NCBI GenBank assembly: GCA_003956705.1
Contig: QZCP01000184.1
Location: forward strand, 25,063 to 89,062
Origin: Brevipalpus yothersi
Taxonomy: Eukaryota; Arthropoda; Arachnida; Trombidiformes; Tenuipalpidae
DNA: 64,000 nt
Direction: 5' to 3'
In this document: positions 10,824-24,000 of the stretch, in pieces
Layout: every line of letters starts with the position of its first letter
How positions within the stretch are numbered: position 1 is the stretch's first letter
Translations under genes and position numbers: made by a program
Notes under the pieces: model-generated
What the model was told of the DNA's origin: nothing
The model's input: the letters and a program-made list of their open reading frames with translations, nothing else
Databases searched by the model: none

Positions 10824-13800
10824 ATGAATAAGACACCTAATTTGGTTTCTTTGCTCAGCAACTTACCCAGTGAGTTACTAAGTGATCAAAAAATATTCAA
10901 CTCAGTCCTCAAAGACAATGATATATGGTCACTGGTCAGTCAAAATAAGCAACAAGAATTGCTCAACAAACATTTACCTACCTCATTGAGTACACAAGAG
11001 AAAGAAGAATCTATCAAAATGCTTCTTGACAATCAATTGAAAAGGTTCGATGATGATCCAATGGACAATGTTTTTGCTCACTTGTATGTGGCCAAAGTCT
11101 CGCCTGAAGTGTCCAAAACGATGGATGAAATAGCCAGATTGAAAAGAAAAGCATATTATATTCAAGAACAAGAACGTCAATGTAAACTTTTGAATCAAGT
11201 TTTGACTCATCGAAGAATACTTTTCCAATTAGCAGCTGATTCATCTCCACATGGAATAAGTAGGCTTGATTGTGCTGATCCAAAAAATCCATTCTACAAA
11301 GATAATGCTCGCAGTATGTTTGAACACAGGAAAGCTCTGAGGAGAGAACATAGAGTGAACGCTAGATTGAAAGCAGAGCTCAAAAATCTTTTTCCAGATT
11401 CTCAAACCATGTCTTCCGATGAAGAAGATGATCTCAAACCAGGTATGTTGCTTGTCTCTGATGAATAGACGAATCTATTCTTAATCCTTTCAATCTATTT
11501 CAGATGCTCGTGATCTTAGTTGTCTTTGGCTTCACTGTTTTCCTAATTCTATGTCGAAGGACACAGATATCGATTCCAATGGCCTACAAGCGGATTATAT
11601 CAATATGCTGAGAAAACATCGTCGTAAGAGGAAAGTTCTCTCTGAAAATGCATCTAATGATCCTGTTATGGATATAAGTAATATAACACTTGATGATATC
11701 ATATCGAGAGTTGCCAATGATTCTGATGAAGACTCAGTTTTCAGTTCCTCAGCATCTTATGCGAACACTTCCCTCATCAGTTCCGGAGGTAAAGTGGTTG
11801 CATCTTCAGGTATCAAAAATAGCAATTCAAAACAATTGATGGGGTCAAATTTTCAATCATCGCGAAAAAAATCCAAATCTACCACATCCATTGATAACAA
11901 CAAGGTCACTCCACCTCCACCACCCCCAAACATCCATTCTGCATCATTGCCTGCGGCAATTCAGCCACCAAATATATCAATTTCATCATCCATATGTTTT
12001 CCCACTACTCTTCCTCATTCATCATCATCTCTATCATCAACCAATGCGCTAAGTCTTTCTCCAATTGTCAGAGGAAGCGAAGCTGACAATGATCCAAGTT
12101 CGTGTCTTATGAGTTCTTTTGCTATTGATGCAAAGATGAGTGTTGATCCGATTCCCAATTCTCACATCAAACAAGAGCCAAAAGACATTTTCGATTTTGA
12201 TAGCGAATCACCACCTCAATCATTGCCACTGCCTCCACTTTCGTTTGGAACGTCAAACTCCCAGCCATCCACTGTAACATCTTTCACATCATTGATAACT
12301 TCTCCATCATCTCAGTCATTCTCAGTGTCCACTCCGAATCCTCAACTGGCATCATCTTCATCCTCATCTCTCACACCGATAACTTCTGTTTACCCTCCAA
12401 CTGTATCGAACAATATTTCATCCTCTTCAGCCACCCCTAAACCAGCTGTGATTGATTCAGATATAATTGCTCAAATTCCAATATCTTACAAAAAGCCACC
12501 AACGTCTTTCTTTGCTCTTCTGAGAGATATTTTCTATATAAATGCTCCTAATGACTATCGGCTAACCCTACATAAGGTTGAAGAATTGGTGAAAGATAGA
12601 TTAAGAGACTATGATCCTCAGCTCGGATGGAACCATGAAATGGTCCAAGGAGCTATGAATTACTTGAGCGGAGTTTTGCCTCCACCCGAGATGATACCAC
12701 TGGTCGATTATAAGGAGAAAAACCAACAGTGGCAGTGGATAGGTGTAAGTCGTGATTCAGATGAAGTTCTACTTTCTCTCAACCAAGAATGGCTCGAGGA
12801 GTTGGATAAAAATCGATCATTTTCACTTCTAGAATCATCTTCAGCTGCTTCTTTGAACGCAAACATGACTTCGTGGACTGTGCGTAAGGCTACCGAAGAA
12901 GAGAAGAAGATCTACCAGGAACAAGAAGCCTATCGTTATCAGAATCCACATAAAGCATTCACATTTCGTGTGCATGGTTACACAAGTGTTGTCGGTCCAG
13001 TGAAGGGTTGCGGAATTGGGGCCACAACAGCCACCCACTCAGCTAGTCCTAATAAAGCGCGTGAACATTCGCTGCTAGTCAGCGATAGACCTCCTTTTGT
13101 GACTCTTTTGAGTCTTGTTCGCGATGCTGCTGCAAGATTACCCAATGGTGAAGGAACACGAGCTGATATTTGCGAACTTTTGCGAGACTCTCAATACATC
13201 CTGCCTAATGTGTCTGATCAGCAAGTGAATACGATAGTCAGCGGGGCTCTAGATAGGCTACATTATGAGAAAGATCCTTGTGTAAAGTATGACGTTAATC
13301 GTAAAGTTTGGATTTATCTCCATCGTCATAGATCTGAGGAAGAGTTTGAGCGTCTTCACGAAGTGCAGATCGCTGCAGCTAAGGCTAAACGTAGTTTGAG
13401 TAAAACACAGAGAAAATTCTCCAACACCAAGCCATCAAGTATATCTACAAATTCTGCCTCTAGCTTACCCGCAACTTCAATCACGAGTTGTGTAATAAAT
13501 GATGTCCCATGTATAAATTCAAAAGAATTCAATCAACCAAACGTGGCTTCTACAGCCATCACAAGTAAGTTTCTTCAAAAAATTTCTGCTCAAAGTCGTT
13601 ATATTGCATGAGGACGATGTCTTTTTATTTTTTCATTGAAAAATGAGTCTCTGTTAAAATAAAGAAGAAGCACCCATACATGAACGAAGTGGACTTCTTA
13701 TAATTAGTGGTAAAACTTCTCTCTCTGGACGATAGAGAAATTATTTCACTCTTTTCAATTGATTTCAAAAAATTAATTTAAAAATCTATCTTAAGGTTAT

Positions 13801-14583
13801 TCCAGTTCTTGACCAGCCTTCTCAAAATATTCATCAAAATCAGAGAATTTGCATGGCCAACAGGAAAAATTATTGCTATGTTCAGCCTTTTCTCCTTCTC
13901 TAGCCTGCTTCTCCAATTCTAGCATTAAATTAATAATTTCTCTTCTTTTCCTCTCTCATCTAGCTTCAATCCCACCAGTAAGCTCCATCGCAATCACATC
14001 TTCGCCGAAAATCGTCTCATCTCCCGCTCCATCAATATCAATACCTCCTCCTCCTCCTCCTCCTCCCCCACCTCCACCAACTTCACAGCCCCAGCCACCT
14101 GCTTCAATTCTTTCAGCGCAAATCCCAGTTTCAATCAATCAAGCTCCCATATCCTTACCAATCACTTCCACTGCGGTCACAAGCTCAGCCGTTTTTGCTG
14201 AATCCTGCAAGCCTGGGTCCACTCCAACTATTTTGTTACCAATCACCACTATACTTTCTTCATCACTTTCAACTTTATCCCTTCCCTCATCGTCACCACA
14301 TTTCGCGAATGCGGTTACACTTCAGCCCAAGTCCCCTGTTTTTTCCATCGCATCACTTCCCACTCCCTTCAAAAATGCCGATTCTACTGTATCCTTGGCA
14401 AATCTTCCCTCCTCAACCAGCGTCAATTCTAGTTCCTCGTTCTCTGCTACGCTTCCGCCTGGAACACCGGTGGTCAGCTGTAATATAACCGATCCGGATG
14501 GCAATAATGCCAAAAAGAAAGTTTTGAGAGCAAAATTAATCATTTTCAAGGTGCAACCGTCAGATCAAAGTTCGAAGAAATGA
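10824..14583 (+). CDS. NFRKB: Nuclear factor related to kappa-B-binding protein (INO80 complex subunit), 1099 aa
   Basis: Three exons: 10824-11442, 11504-13564 and 13964-14583, with consistent phase-1 junctions. The N-terminal 130 residues form a DEUBAD-type helical domain (PSELLSDQKIF through DNDIWSLVSQ to the LNQVLTHRRILFQ helix). In NFRKB this domain binds the deubiquitinase UCH37 and inhibits it within the INO80 chromatin remodeller. A Ser/Pro-rich linker follows, then a winged-helix-like domain at about residues 535-640 (PPTSFFALLRDIFYINAP, ending near NQEWLEELD). A second conserved block at about 734-840 contains DRPPFVTLLSLVRDAA and a Trp-rich end. The C terminus is Pro/Ser/Thr-rich, with a proline run coded at 14044-14079. 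The start is the first in-frame ATG. Exon 3 has a possible second in-frame acceptor 15 bases downstream (after 13978). It is nuclear and convergent with SPT6. Human NFRKB is about 1300 aa, so the C-terminal tail is shorter here. Confidence 0.92.
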
Positions 14584-14987
14584 AGCTTGCTTCACATGAA
14601 TCGTGTCATTTCGTTGCACCGCATCGTATAACTTAAATTCGAGAAAAGCTTTCTACGGATTTTCTAGCCCAAAAATTCTTCATTTGTTTTCCCTGATGTG
14701 AGAGAATTCATTGTCAATTCGCATAAGAGTCGATTCTCTTTACAGAATTTTCTACCAAAAAAATTCAGACGTGTAAATAATTCCAATTTACACTAACTTG
14801 ATTATTCAAGCTAAATTCAATAGACTTTTCGAATCTAGTGAAGATTTCAAGCATACTTGTCATCTCAAAAATAGAAGTGAAAGATGTTTTTTTATAAATA
14901 AAGTTTCAAAACGTTCGATTTTACAATGATACATACATTTAAAGTAGAATGAACAAAATAATGAGCAATCTGACAGTATTCTTCAAA
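14584..14987. other. Convergent 3' spacer between NFRKB and SPT6
   Basis: The 404 bases between the two stop codons must hold both 3' untranslated regions. Only the NFRKB side has a canonical AATAAA. Confidence 0.6.
14897..14902 (+). promoter_or_regulatory. Polyadenylation signal of NFRKB (AATAAA)
   Basis: A canonical AATAAA lies 314 bases after the NFRKB stop codon and before the end of the SPT6 coding region. Confidence 0.6.
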
Positions 14988-17900
14988 TCAAAATTCATCC
15001 ATGAGAGGAGTCTGATCACCCGTCGGGCGGGGACTGATGGACATTTGAGAAGATGCTCCAGGTGTTGCATAAGATGGTGTTCGACCCATAACAGGTCGCT
15101 GCCAAGTAGCTGCCTGTCTTGCCCACTCTAGTCCAGGATTTGGGGTTCGCATTCGTGCAGCAGCGGCAGCAGAAACTGCAGGAGATGCCATTGGAGTCAT
15201 ACTCATGCGAGTCAGGCCTGGAGTACCCATTGCCGTTCTTGGAGCTGGGACGTCTCTAAAATGTTTCTTGAACCATTCAATCAGATAGTCTATCGATGAG
15301 CGTCTGGCTGATGCGTTAGGCTTAAAAATATGACCCCTGAATTTTAGTCCAGAGGGAGTTATTGATATGAATTCGTGATAGCACTGTAAAGAAGGGAGAA
15401 GAAGAGAAACATTAAGATTCAGCTGGGATCAATGTGATAAGCGAGATTGTCTTACCTTTTCTTTAGGTAGATAAGAGAGTAGGAATTTACCGGGGAACTC
15501 TTTACATGGTGATACGATATATGGTACAAACTTGGGGTTCTTCAGTTTCTCTTCTCGCACAATTCTTTCAGCTAGCTCTTTATTTCCGTAAACATCTAAA
15601 TGAAAACGCCTGTATTTGCATACTTCATTCGCCAACATTGCCATTGGAGTGACAAATCGAGCGATAATTTCATCTAAGTCTTCGTAAATTTCACCATTAA
15701 TAATTAACTGATGACCTAAACTAAAATCGTTATCCTTATTTCTTTCCAAAATATCGAAATGTTGGAGAACACCTTCACACACTTTCCAAGTTAGAGTTAG
15801 ATGGTCAGGTCCTTTGGAACTTGGTCTAAAAATAGCTTCACCAATGTTTGCTTTACTCATCAATCTCTCCGATTCTTGATAGTCAATATTTTGGAAAGAA
15901 GGATGGACAATAATTCTCTTGATATAAGTTTGTTTTGTTGCCTTCTTCTTGAGTTTTTCTTCTTCTTTCAGAGTATCTTGATCTTCGGCATCATAATCAT
16001 AAAATTCGTCTCTAGTTGGAGTAAAATGATGACTTTTGTTGTTCAGATCTGACGAGCGACAAGTTAATTTCACGTGGAATTTTTCTACATTAATATCAAC
16101 AATCCTAGCATGGATGGTCATTCCAGGTTTAACGCGGTCACTTGGATCAATGACTTCAGAATTACTAATCAACTCAAGGGGAACCATTCCAATCAAACCA
16201 TTATCGAGTTTGACTCTTATTCCCATCGCTTCTCCAGGACACATTTCAGCGTCATAATGATTCCAGACTTCGTTCAATTCTAAGAAATCGCTCTTACGAC
16301 AAACTGGACATTGCCATAATCCTGTTTCTTCATTTTTGATGGGATTGTTCTCATCCAAGGGCCCTTCAGGTTTTCTTCTTGAAATGCCAAGAACGGTTCC
16401 AAGTACAAGTTTGCCTTTGTAGAAAGTTTCAGGTGTTTCTTTGGTCAGAAGCTGGAATATTTGTTCGGAAGTAGGAAGAGGGTATGGTTCACGATGATCT
16501 CTGAATGGATGAGTAAGTTCTTCTCTAATATCATACAAGGTGATCTTCTTGGGGCCACATTTCTCCTTCTCTAATTGTGCAGCAAAAGCATCAAGATCCA
16601 AGTCTTTCAGATTCTCAGGATTTTCCATGATATCTTCAACAGCGTTCGATGTTGGAACGCTGTTATCCTCGTACTCCAGGGCATCAACAGCCATTTTTCT
16701 GGCTAGATCATAAGCTTCAGGATGAATTCTTGTGCTGTCTAAGACTTCAATGTTATCCTTATCAGTTAGATCACTGATAGCAGCGGTATCAATTTTGATG
16801 AAAGCCGCACAATTTTGAAAGACAGCCATAGCTATATCCAAAGATTGGGCTAACTGATCACGAGTTTCCAGGAGTGGAGGATTAGCACGCTTTAAGTTAC
16901 GTAGGAGAGCAGCAGATTTTCTGGGACCAAGTCCACAGATAAATTGAACAAGTTGGGCAGTATGAGGGTGAACAAGTGTACGATTCACATCAACACCAAC
17001 CTCATTTACCCTGTTGATGAATTCCAATTCCAAATTGAATACGAGTTCATCTTTAGGTATATGGTCTTGCAGAGAATGAAATTTAAGACATAAAAGCTCC
17101 TCGTCTGGAGTGCATAGCTGCGAAAACTCAATAAGAGGATCTTGGAGCCGTCTAGCCAAAGAAATTGCTTGACGAAGGGTAGGAGGAAAATCAGGAAAAT
17201 CGGCAACCGCTCGTTTTGAATTCATATAAACAAGAGAAAGTTCATCGTCCACAAGTTCTGTAGGAATATTGGGAAACTGTTCAGTTTCAACGAGATCTTG
17301 AACAATTGATACAAGATCTTGAACGATGTCTCTGCATACAAGAGATTTAGCACCAACACAGATTACATGGGGCCTTTTTTCAAGAATAAATCGTCTAAGG
17401 TTATCCCGGTCTTTATCACGAAGTTCTTTCTCTTTTTCGGATGCCTTCTCTCCTCTTTTCAGCATGTACAGAGGAAGCTTTATATGTTCACTGAATTCTC
17501 CGTCACCATCGACCAAGGCTGCAAATGATGAGCCTTCAGAATGATAAGCTAAAGCAATACCCAGAATTCTAATTCCATCTCTGAGATCGAACCCATCTTC
17601 ATTTGCAATCTGTGTGTCAACTTTATACGGTCCTATTTTAAGGTAGTCATATAGTTTTTTGCAAGCCATCTAGAGAGGAGAAATGAGGTCACATTAGAGA
17701 GCAAAAGCTAGATATTGTTTGGGAAATCTACCTTTATGATACCATCTTGACTTTCTCTCAACAATTTTCCCCTCAATTCCGTCTTGAGATCAGGCAGAAT
17801 AAACTTATCGAGGGTTAACTTCAAGGCCTCTATTCGAAAGTTGTTCCATTTTTGCACATTTGTACTGAATTCATCCTGGTCATCGAGAGATATTGGGAAA

Positions 17901-20122
17901 TATGAATCACTCAATTTTTCTTAGTATAATAGAGCTTACCCTAGTGAAGTTACTCTTCATATCGTCCAAGTAAGAAGTAGTAGGATGTGCCTCCTTTTCA
18001 TCTTCATTCCGTTTTGGATCCATAGTAATATCTATCTCCAGGAGACCATCTTTCTCAGCTATAACCATATTGAGAAAATCGGTACCATAGAGCTTTCTTA
18101 CAGGTTTGTTTCGTAAATATTTCATTCGATGACAAGGATGATTCTCATCGATTTCTTTAAGACCTTTTTTGGTTGGTTTACAATGGAGAAGAGCTCTCTC
18201 TTCGAACGCAGCTCTGATTGTTTGGCGAGCTTTTGGATTGGAGCTAAATTGTCTAGCTATCACATACCTTGCAGCTTCAAGAACATCTTCAGGTTTAGAG
18301 AACTTGGGACAAACATAATCGGAAGCAAACTCCTCTGGATTGATAGGTATTTGTTCAACTTCAAACTTTTGATAGCGGGCAGCCATATTTTCACCGAATT
18401 GTTCTGGAGTGAGACCAAAACGAGAGGCAACACCTAGAATTCCATATTCCTTACAGATAGTATAAGGATCTTTTCGTTGGGCCAATTTGAGCGAAGATAG
18501 TTTTTGGTTCATCAATTCTTCTTCCTCTAGAAAAACTCTTTCACTTTCTTCTTTGTTAGCAAGACGAGCCTCTGTTCGTTTCTCTTTCTCAGCTCTTATT
18601 CTTGCTTGTTTCATTTTAGGGAAATCACTTCCATAGTACAGCTGGAACTGGACTTGACAATCTCGAAGTTCCTCAAAAGATTTAACCTTATCTACTTGCA
18701 CAATATCTGCAGAGCTGATGATTCGATTGTCTTCCCCAAGAGGCTCATCGGGCCTTGCTATTATAAGATCCTCTTGATATTTTCGCATATCTTGAATAAG
18801 TTTCTTCAAATTTTGCTTGCGCTGTTGCAGCTGGCACCACTTCTCATCGGCTTTGTATATTGACCAAAGATCATCAATTGTTAAGCCTTCCACATATTCT
18901 TTTCTGTAGAAAGAGATGAAGGGTACCTCAAGTAGCTGGGTGCGAATGAATCGAAGGACATTCTTGACTTTTTCAATCTTTTCTGGATCTTGACGTGTGC
19001 TGACTTGTGGGTCTAAATCCAGATTTGGACTGGTCAAGTTTTTTACTTGTTGAGAAATCGGAGGTTTGAAGAAAACACAGTCATAAATCCATTTACTTTC
19101 CTCAGTCAATTCTTTTTCGATCTGAATTTCTTGTTGAGCACGAACTTCTGGATCTTCGGCAGTTGGTATCAAATGTACAACAGGAGTTGAGCGCAACAAG
19201 AAACGTTCAGGTTGTTCTGAGGCAGTAATTTCTTTATCACGCTCGTTGAGGAAATTTTTCTCTAGTTCAGCAGGCTCATAAACCTCATAGATGGATTTTC
19301 TTTGAGACTTCCTACTTGCTTTCGATCTTCTCTGGCGTGGAGTTTCCCCTTCTTCCTCTTCATCCTCATATTCATCCTCTTCGTCCTCATCATCATCATA
19401 GTTATCATAATTTTCGAATTCAGAGAAGTCAAATTCAAACCCAAAGACATCCTGAGCCTGCTGGAGGGCTTCATCGTGGGGATATTTAGACCTACGCTTG
19501 CGAGGTCGAGATATGGGTCTATCTTGATCATCAACGATAAAGTTATCCTCATCAGATTCTTCAGAACCTTCTTCAAGCTGTTCTTCGTATCTACGCGAGG
19601 CAGATCGAGCATCACGCTCATCTTCATCGTCATCTTTGTCGTCAAATAACTGTTGTTCAATGGCAGTACGTTCATCCGGTTCATCTTCATCAGAGTCCAC
19701 AAACTTTTTAACTCTCTTAAATTTACGAGCTGGCCGTTTCAATTTGACACCCAAATTCTCTTCCAATAGGTCAAGATCGTCATCATCCAGATCTTCTTCT
19801 TGTTCTTCCTCTGATTCTTTATCTCTTTCACCAGCAGCATCTTCATTTTCTTCTTCCTCCTCTTCATCATTGATGAGATCTTTCAACTCCTCATCATCTC
19901 CTGTTCACACACAAGTCGATGTAAAACTCACCATTAATACATTGAATTGGAAGAGCACAAAATCAATCACAAAAGACATAAAAGATGCATCTTACCTTCG
20001 TCATCCTCTTCCTCTTCATCGTCATCATTGTCTATTCGTAATTTTTTCTTTCTCGGCTGCTGTTGTTCACTTTCTGATTCATAATCTGATTCCTCTGCCT
20101 CCTGGTCCAAGTAGCCGCTCAT
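14988..20122 (-). CDS. SUPT6H: Transcription elongation factor and histone chaperone SPT6, 1613 aa
   Basis: Five exons: 20122-19996, 19900-17940, 17875-17732, 17669-15456 and 15383-14988, with introns of 95, 64, 62 and 72 bases. The protein opens with a long Asp/Glu-rich region (about residues 1-200; starts MSGYLDQEAEESDYESES) typical of SPT6, which handles H3-H4 and binds IWS1. The conserved core follows in family order: the SPT6 helical region, a YqgF-like fold (RILGIALAYHS, about residue 775), a helix-hairpin-helix (CGLGPRKSAALL, about 990), an S1 domain (from about 1160) carrying CPVC and downstream His/Cys residues (about 1197-1220), and the tandem SH2 (IFRPSSKGPDHLTLTWK, about 1355) that binds the phosphorylated RNA polymerase II linker. 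The C terminus has TP/SP dipeptides and ends LMDEF. It acts in the nucleus on elongating Pol II. It is slightly shorter than the human protein (1726 aa). The gene is divergent from MED24. Confidence 0.96.
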
Positions 20123-21034
20123 ATTCGATGACTAGAATCAGAGAGAGTATGTCCAAGTGTAGCCCAACAGTAGAACACACGCGGACACAATTGTGAACAA
20201 AGTTTACACTCATACAACAATTTGAATGAATCAAATTAAATTAAATATCACACACAATCAGATCAAAATCATAAGTAAACAAACATTGATTCAATTCAAG
20301 TGTAACTACAGTGTAATGTGTGTGTATGTCGGCATCAACATTGAACAGCCTCTCTGTGTAAAGCGCAAAGCTGCAAGACATAGATCAAAAAAGTGCGCCA
20401 AAATTGAATCTTTTTTAAATTATTATCTTAATCTTGATCAAATGAAGTGAAACAAATTTGATTTACGATTCAATCAAATTCACATTTTAACAGCATGTCA
20501 ATCAATATCGAAAATTAATCTTGTGTTCAGGTTGAGGTTTATTTAAATGTTACTAATTTTAATCGTTCTGATTTTTGGTACTGTTGAAAGTGTTCCATGG
20601 AAAAATGTCTGCCTCTAGTGGCTCAAGCCGAAATGATATTGTTCAATCTTTTCTGTTACAAAAATTTTGATCATTTTTTCTGGGAGAAAATAATTTTCAA
20701 TTGTTTTTGGAAGGGTGTTCATGAGATGATTAATTGGCTTAATTTTCATTTCAAAGTTTACCAGTTAATGGTGGAAGAGTTGGTGTTGAATTACAGTTTA
20801 CGGTGCGCTTGTTGCTGCTTTCTTTCATCTTTCTCTTTCAAATAAAGTATTAAGTTGTTGAGCCAATGGAATGTAATTAATTTGTGGAGAGTGTTAAGAT
20901 CAGATGATTATTGAAGTATTAACGAAGTCAACTCTCTATATATATGGTGTGATCAGATGATCAAGCTTTGATCTGTGGTTGTCTTGATTGTAATTTTTTT
21001 CTTCCCACGATTATTTCTCATCAATAACACAATC
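20123..21034. other. Divergent SPT6-MED24 promoter region
   Basis: About 0.9 kb separates the start codons of SPT6 (-) and MED24 (+), so both promoters must lie here. The sequence is strongly AT-rich. The + strand open frames at 20226-20450 and 20597-20845 have no family resemblance. A TATA-like run lies near the MED24 end. Confidence 0.55.
20937..20945 (+). promoter_or_regulatory. TATA-like element upstream of MED24
   Basis: TATATATAT lies about 90 bases before the MED24 ATG. If used, transcription would begin near 20970 and give a 5' leader of about 65 bases. AT-rich DNA makes chance matches common. Confidence 0.3.
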
Positions 21035-24000
21035 ATGGAAGCCGGTAATATTGGCTCCACATCCAAGACTAGCAGTATCAAATCACTTCTACTTGAAGCA
21101 TGGAGGGAAAGATGGACTCCTATTGATTGGGCTATCAATATCAAGAGAGTATTACCAAGAGGTGTTAGTGGTGATGTATACGATTTGTCTAATTGTATAC
21201 TCGTCCAAGCTCTTGTCGGACCCATACCAAATCAACTCTTCATCTCGTATTTAAATCATTGTATCAGCTCACAAGTTGTCTCTTATGGCGCAGTTTTATC
21301 ATCAATTGCTAAATATCAAGAGTTTGAAAAATCTCAGTGTATTATATGTCTTTTGGGTAAGTTAAATTTTTCTTGTCACTTTTCTAGGAAAACAATCAAT
21401 TTACTAATTAAGATGTGTCAAAAATTTTCGTATCTTCTTACAGATCTATGCATTAGTCTCAAACAGCGAATCAACTGTTATGGCAGCGAAGAGGAATGCT
21501 TCTCACTTTGCAAATCTCTTGTTTCCTTAGCTCTATGGTTATATTCTTGTATAGCTCATGCATTAGATAAATTGTCTAAATCAAAGTCAAGCTCATCCAA
21601 TCCAAGCACCAATCAATATAGCCATCATCATGCCTCATCGACACATAATTTCGCCAGTTCTACTGGCTCATCTTCATCATCATCTTTTGCCAATCTTGGT
21701 GCACCACTCGGTGAATATGCATCAATTCTGGAGAAAACGTGTGATATCCTCTCATTCATCTCATCTTCTTCATTTTTGAAAGCTATTTTTCATGTTGGCA
21801 AATCAGATGATCAGGTGACCTATTCGAAACTTCTTAGCAAGATCAGTGAGGTTGAAAAACTTCTCTCAACTGGTAATCCACCTTCCTATCTGTCTCCATT
21901 GAACAACAGCAAGGAGCTAATTGATACAATTCTAAACTTTAGAAAAGTTTTGGAATGGAATAATCGTGATCCGATTCACATTGCGATAGACTCCCTTAAA
22001 GCTCGCCGTGCGGCAAGTGGATGTTCGAATTTTCCTTTCTCAAAATCAGTTGCTCAAACTTTCAATGCCATCATCGCAATCAATGCCATCTTAAATCCTA
22101 CCGAAGATATTGACACTTTCACCCGGCAAATTATTCTTGCTGCCCGACTAAACGATGTTCCTGTATCTGAAGTTTGTTGCGAAGTTATTCGTTCATGTTT
22201 CATCGAACTTGCCAATCAATCAGGAACCGAGGGCAAATCTGGTGGTGATATGAGATGGGCCTCCTTTACTTTTCTGAAGCTTCCTCAATTTTTTTCACGG
22301 CTCTCAGCGCACTTGAATGAAAACAGTGAAAAGAAAATTAATGGTGATCTCGAAAAGGGAATAGAGAAGCTACTTGTATATAGTCCGCTCTTGGATTTGA
22401 CTGATCTCAAAATCAATTGCGATTGTCTGGAACTTTTTCTCAAAAGACTGATGCAGAATGGCTTCACAGAAAGCCAAAAAAATCGTATTATGTGTAAAAG
22501 ATTTGAAGACTATCACTCAAGATCGAGAAAAAAACCAATACAAGAGGAAGGAACTGGTCTCATACTTTGCACAGAGCCAGCAGCGACCATACTTTTCAAA
22601 TCATTAGACCGCGATTATTCCCAAAATCCTGAAGATTTACTAGCTGTTTTGGGTAAGATGGTGGTTAAAAGCGCGCTGGACGCCATTCTCAATTATGCTG
22701 CTGCGGTTGGTAAACTTCAAAGTTTTACCAATAAGCTCATTCTATTCAATGAGTTCAACAAAGAAACTTCAGGCGAAGGAGGTAAAGCTTCCCACTTTCG
22801 AACTCTTCTATTCGACATAACTTTCCTGCTCTTGTGTAAAATTGCTCAGGATTGGGGAACAGAAATTATTCTCAATAATTCGGAACCGAAAGATTCTTTT
22901 TTTGCAACCTGGTGTGCTCGAACTTTACCAGGAAATGGTCATTACTATCTTCCAGAAGCGATTCTGTCAAAATCAGATCCAGCTCATGTAGAAAAACTGC
23001 TCACTCAACTATCTTCACCAAATTATAAATTCACCACTAGTCTCGTCAAATGGAATGAAGTTTGCAATAATGTGCCTGCAGTAGTCAAAGAGATTTTGGT
23101 GGCATGGGAAGCCGGTGCCTTGGCAGCTGATAATGTTAAACAGATTCTGGACAATCTTGTGAGCAAAATGTGTTGTTTATCTGTTAGTGCATCTGCATGG
23201 CTATGCTCTTATATGAGTACTTTGTCTCCAAAAGAATGGGACAAACCAATGGCTATGCTGAAGCTTCTTATCACACCAAATAACAACTCTCAGAACGTTG
23301 TCACAAGCAGTAATGGTGACTATTCAAATTCCAATGAAGCACCTCAGGTTAATCAACCGGAGCAAGATGACTTCTATAAGGATCGATCTGCTTTCATGTC
23401 TGATATCGTTCGGAAAATGTTAAAAGAGCTTGATCCATCCAACTCTGACCTCACCGCCAGCATTCTATCACCAGTATCTCACAGTGAAGAAACTTTATGG
23501 AAAATATTAGAGGACGTTTTCTCGAAAGCTCACTCTCGGTCCTGGCTAGATCAATCCGGAATTCGTACGATCGATACTCTTCTCACCTTCGGAGGTCCAA
23601 ATTGGTTTGTAGGAGCTCTGATTCGACTGCTATTCCGTTTTGACCATGCCATTGATTTGAGTCGCGCTGTTAGCCTGATATTTGGGCTACTCCATCTCGA
23701 AATTCAACAATGTTCACTGTGTCTATTGGTCAATATACTTCCTGGTTATTTATTGAAATCAAATCAACAGGAAGTCCTAGTCGAACCGAAAACAACTGCA
23801 TTAGCTCGACTCACTGTTATGACAATTTTTGCTGCTCTGAATGAATCTGAGGAGCGTAAAGCTGGTCGTGCTCGTGTCCAAAAAAAGTATGGATTCTGTG
23901 GAGAAGTTCCTCTAGACTACAACTTCAGCAATGGAGAGAATAAATTTCACGCTAATCATTCTGGTGAACCGAGGCCATCCAAGATGATGAGAAGAAGTGA

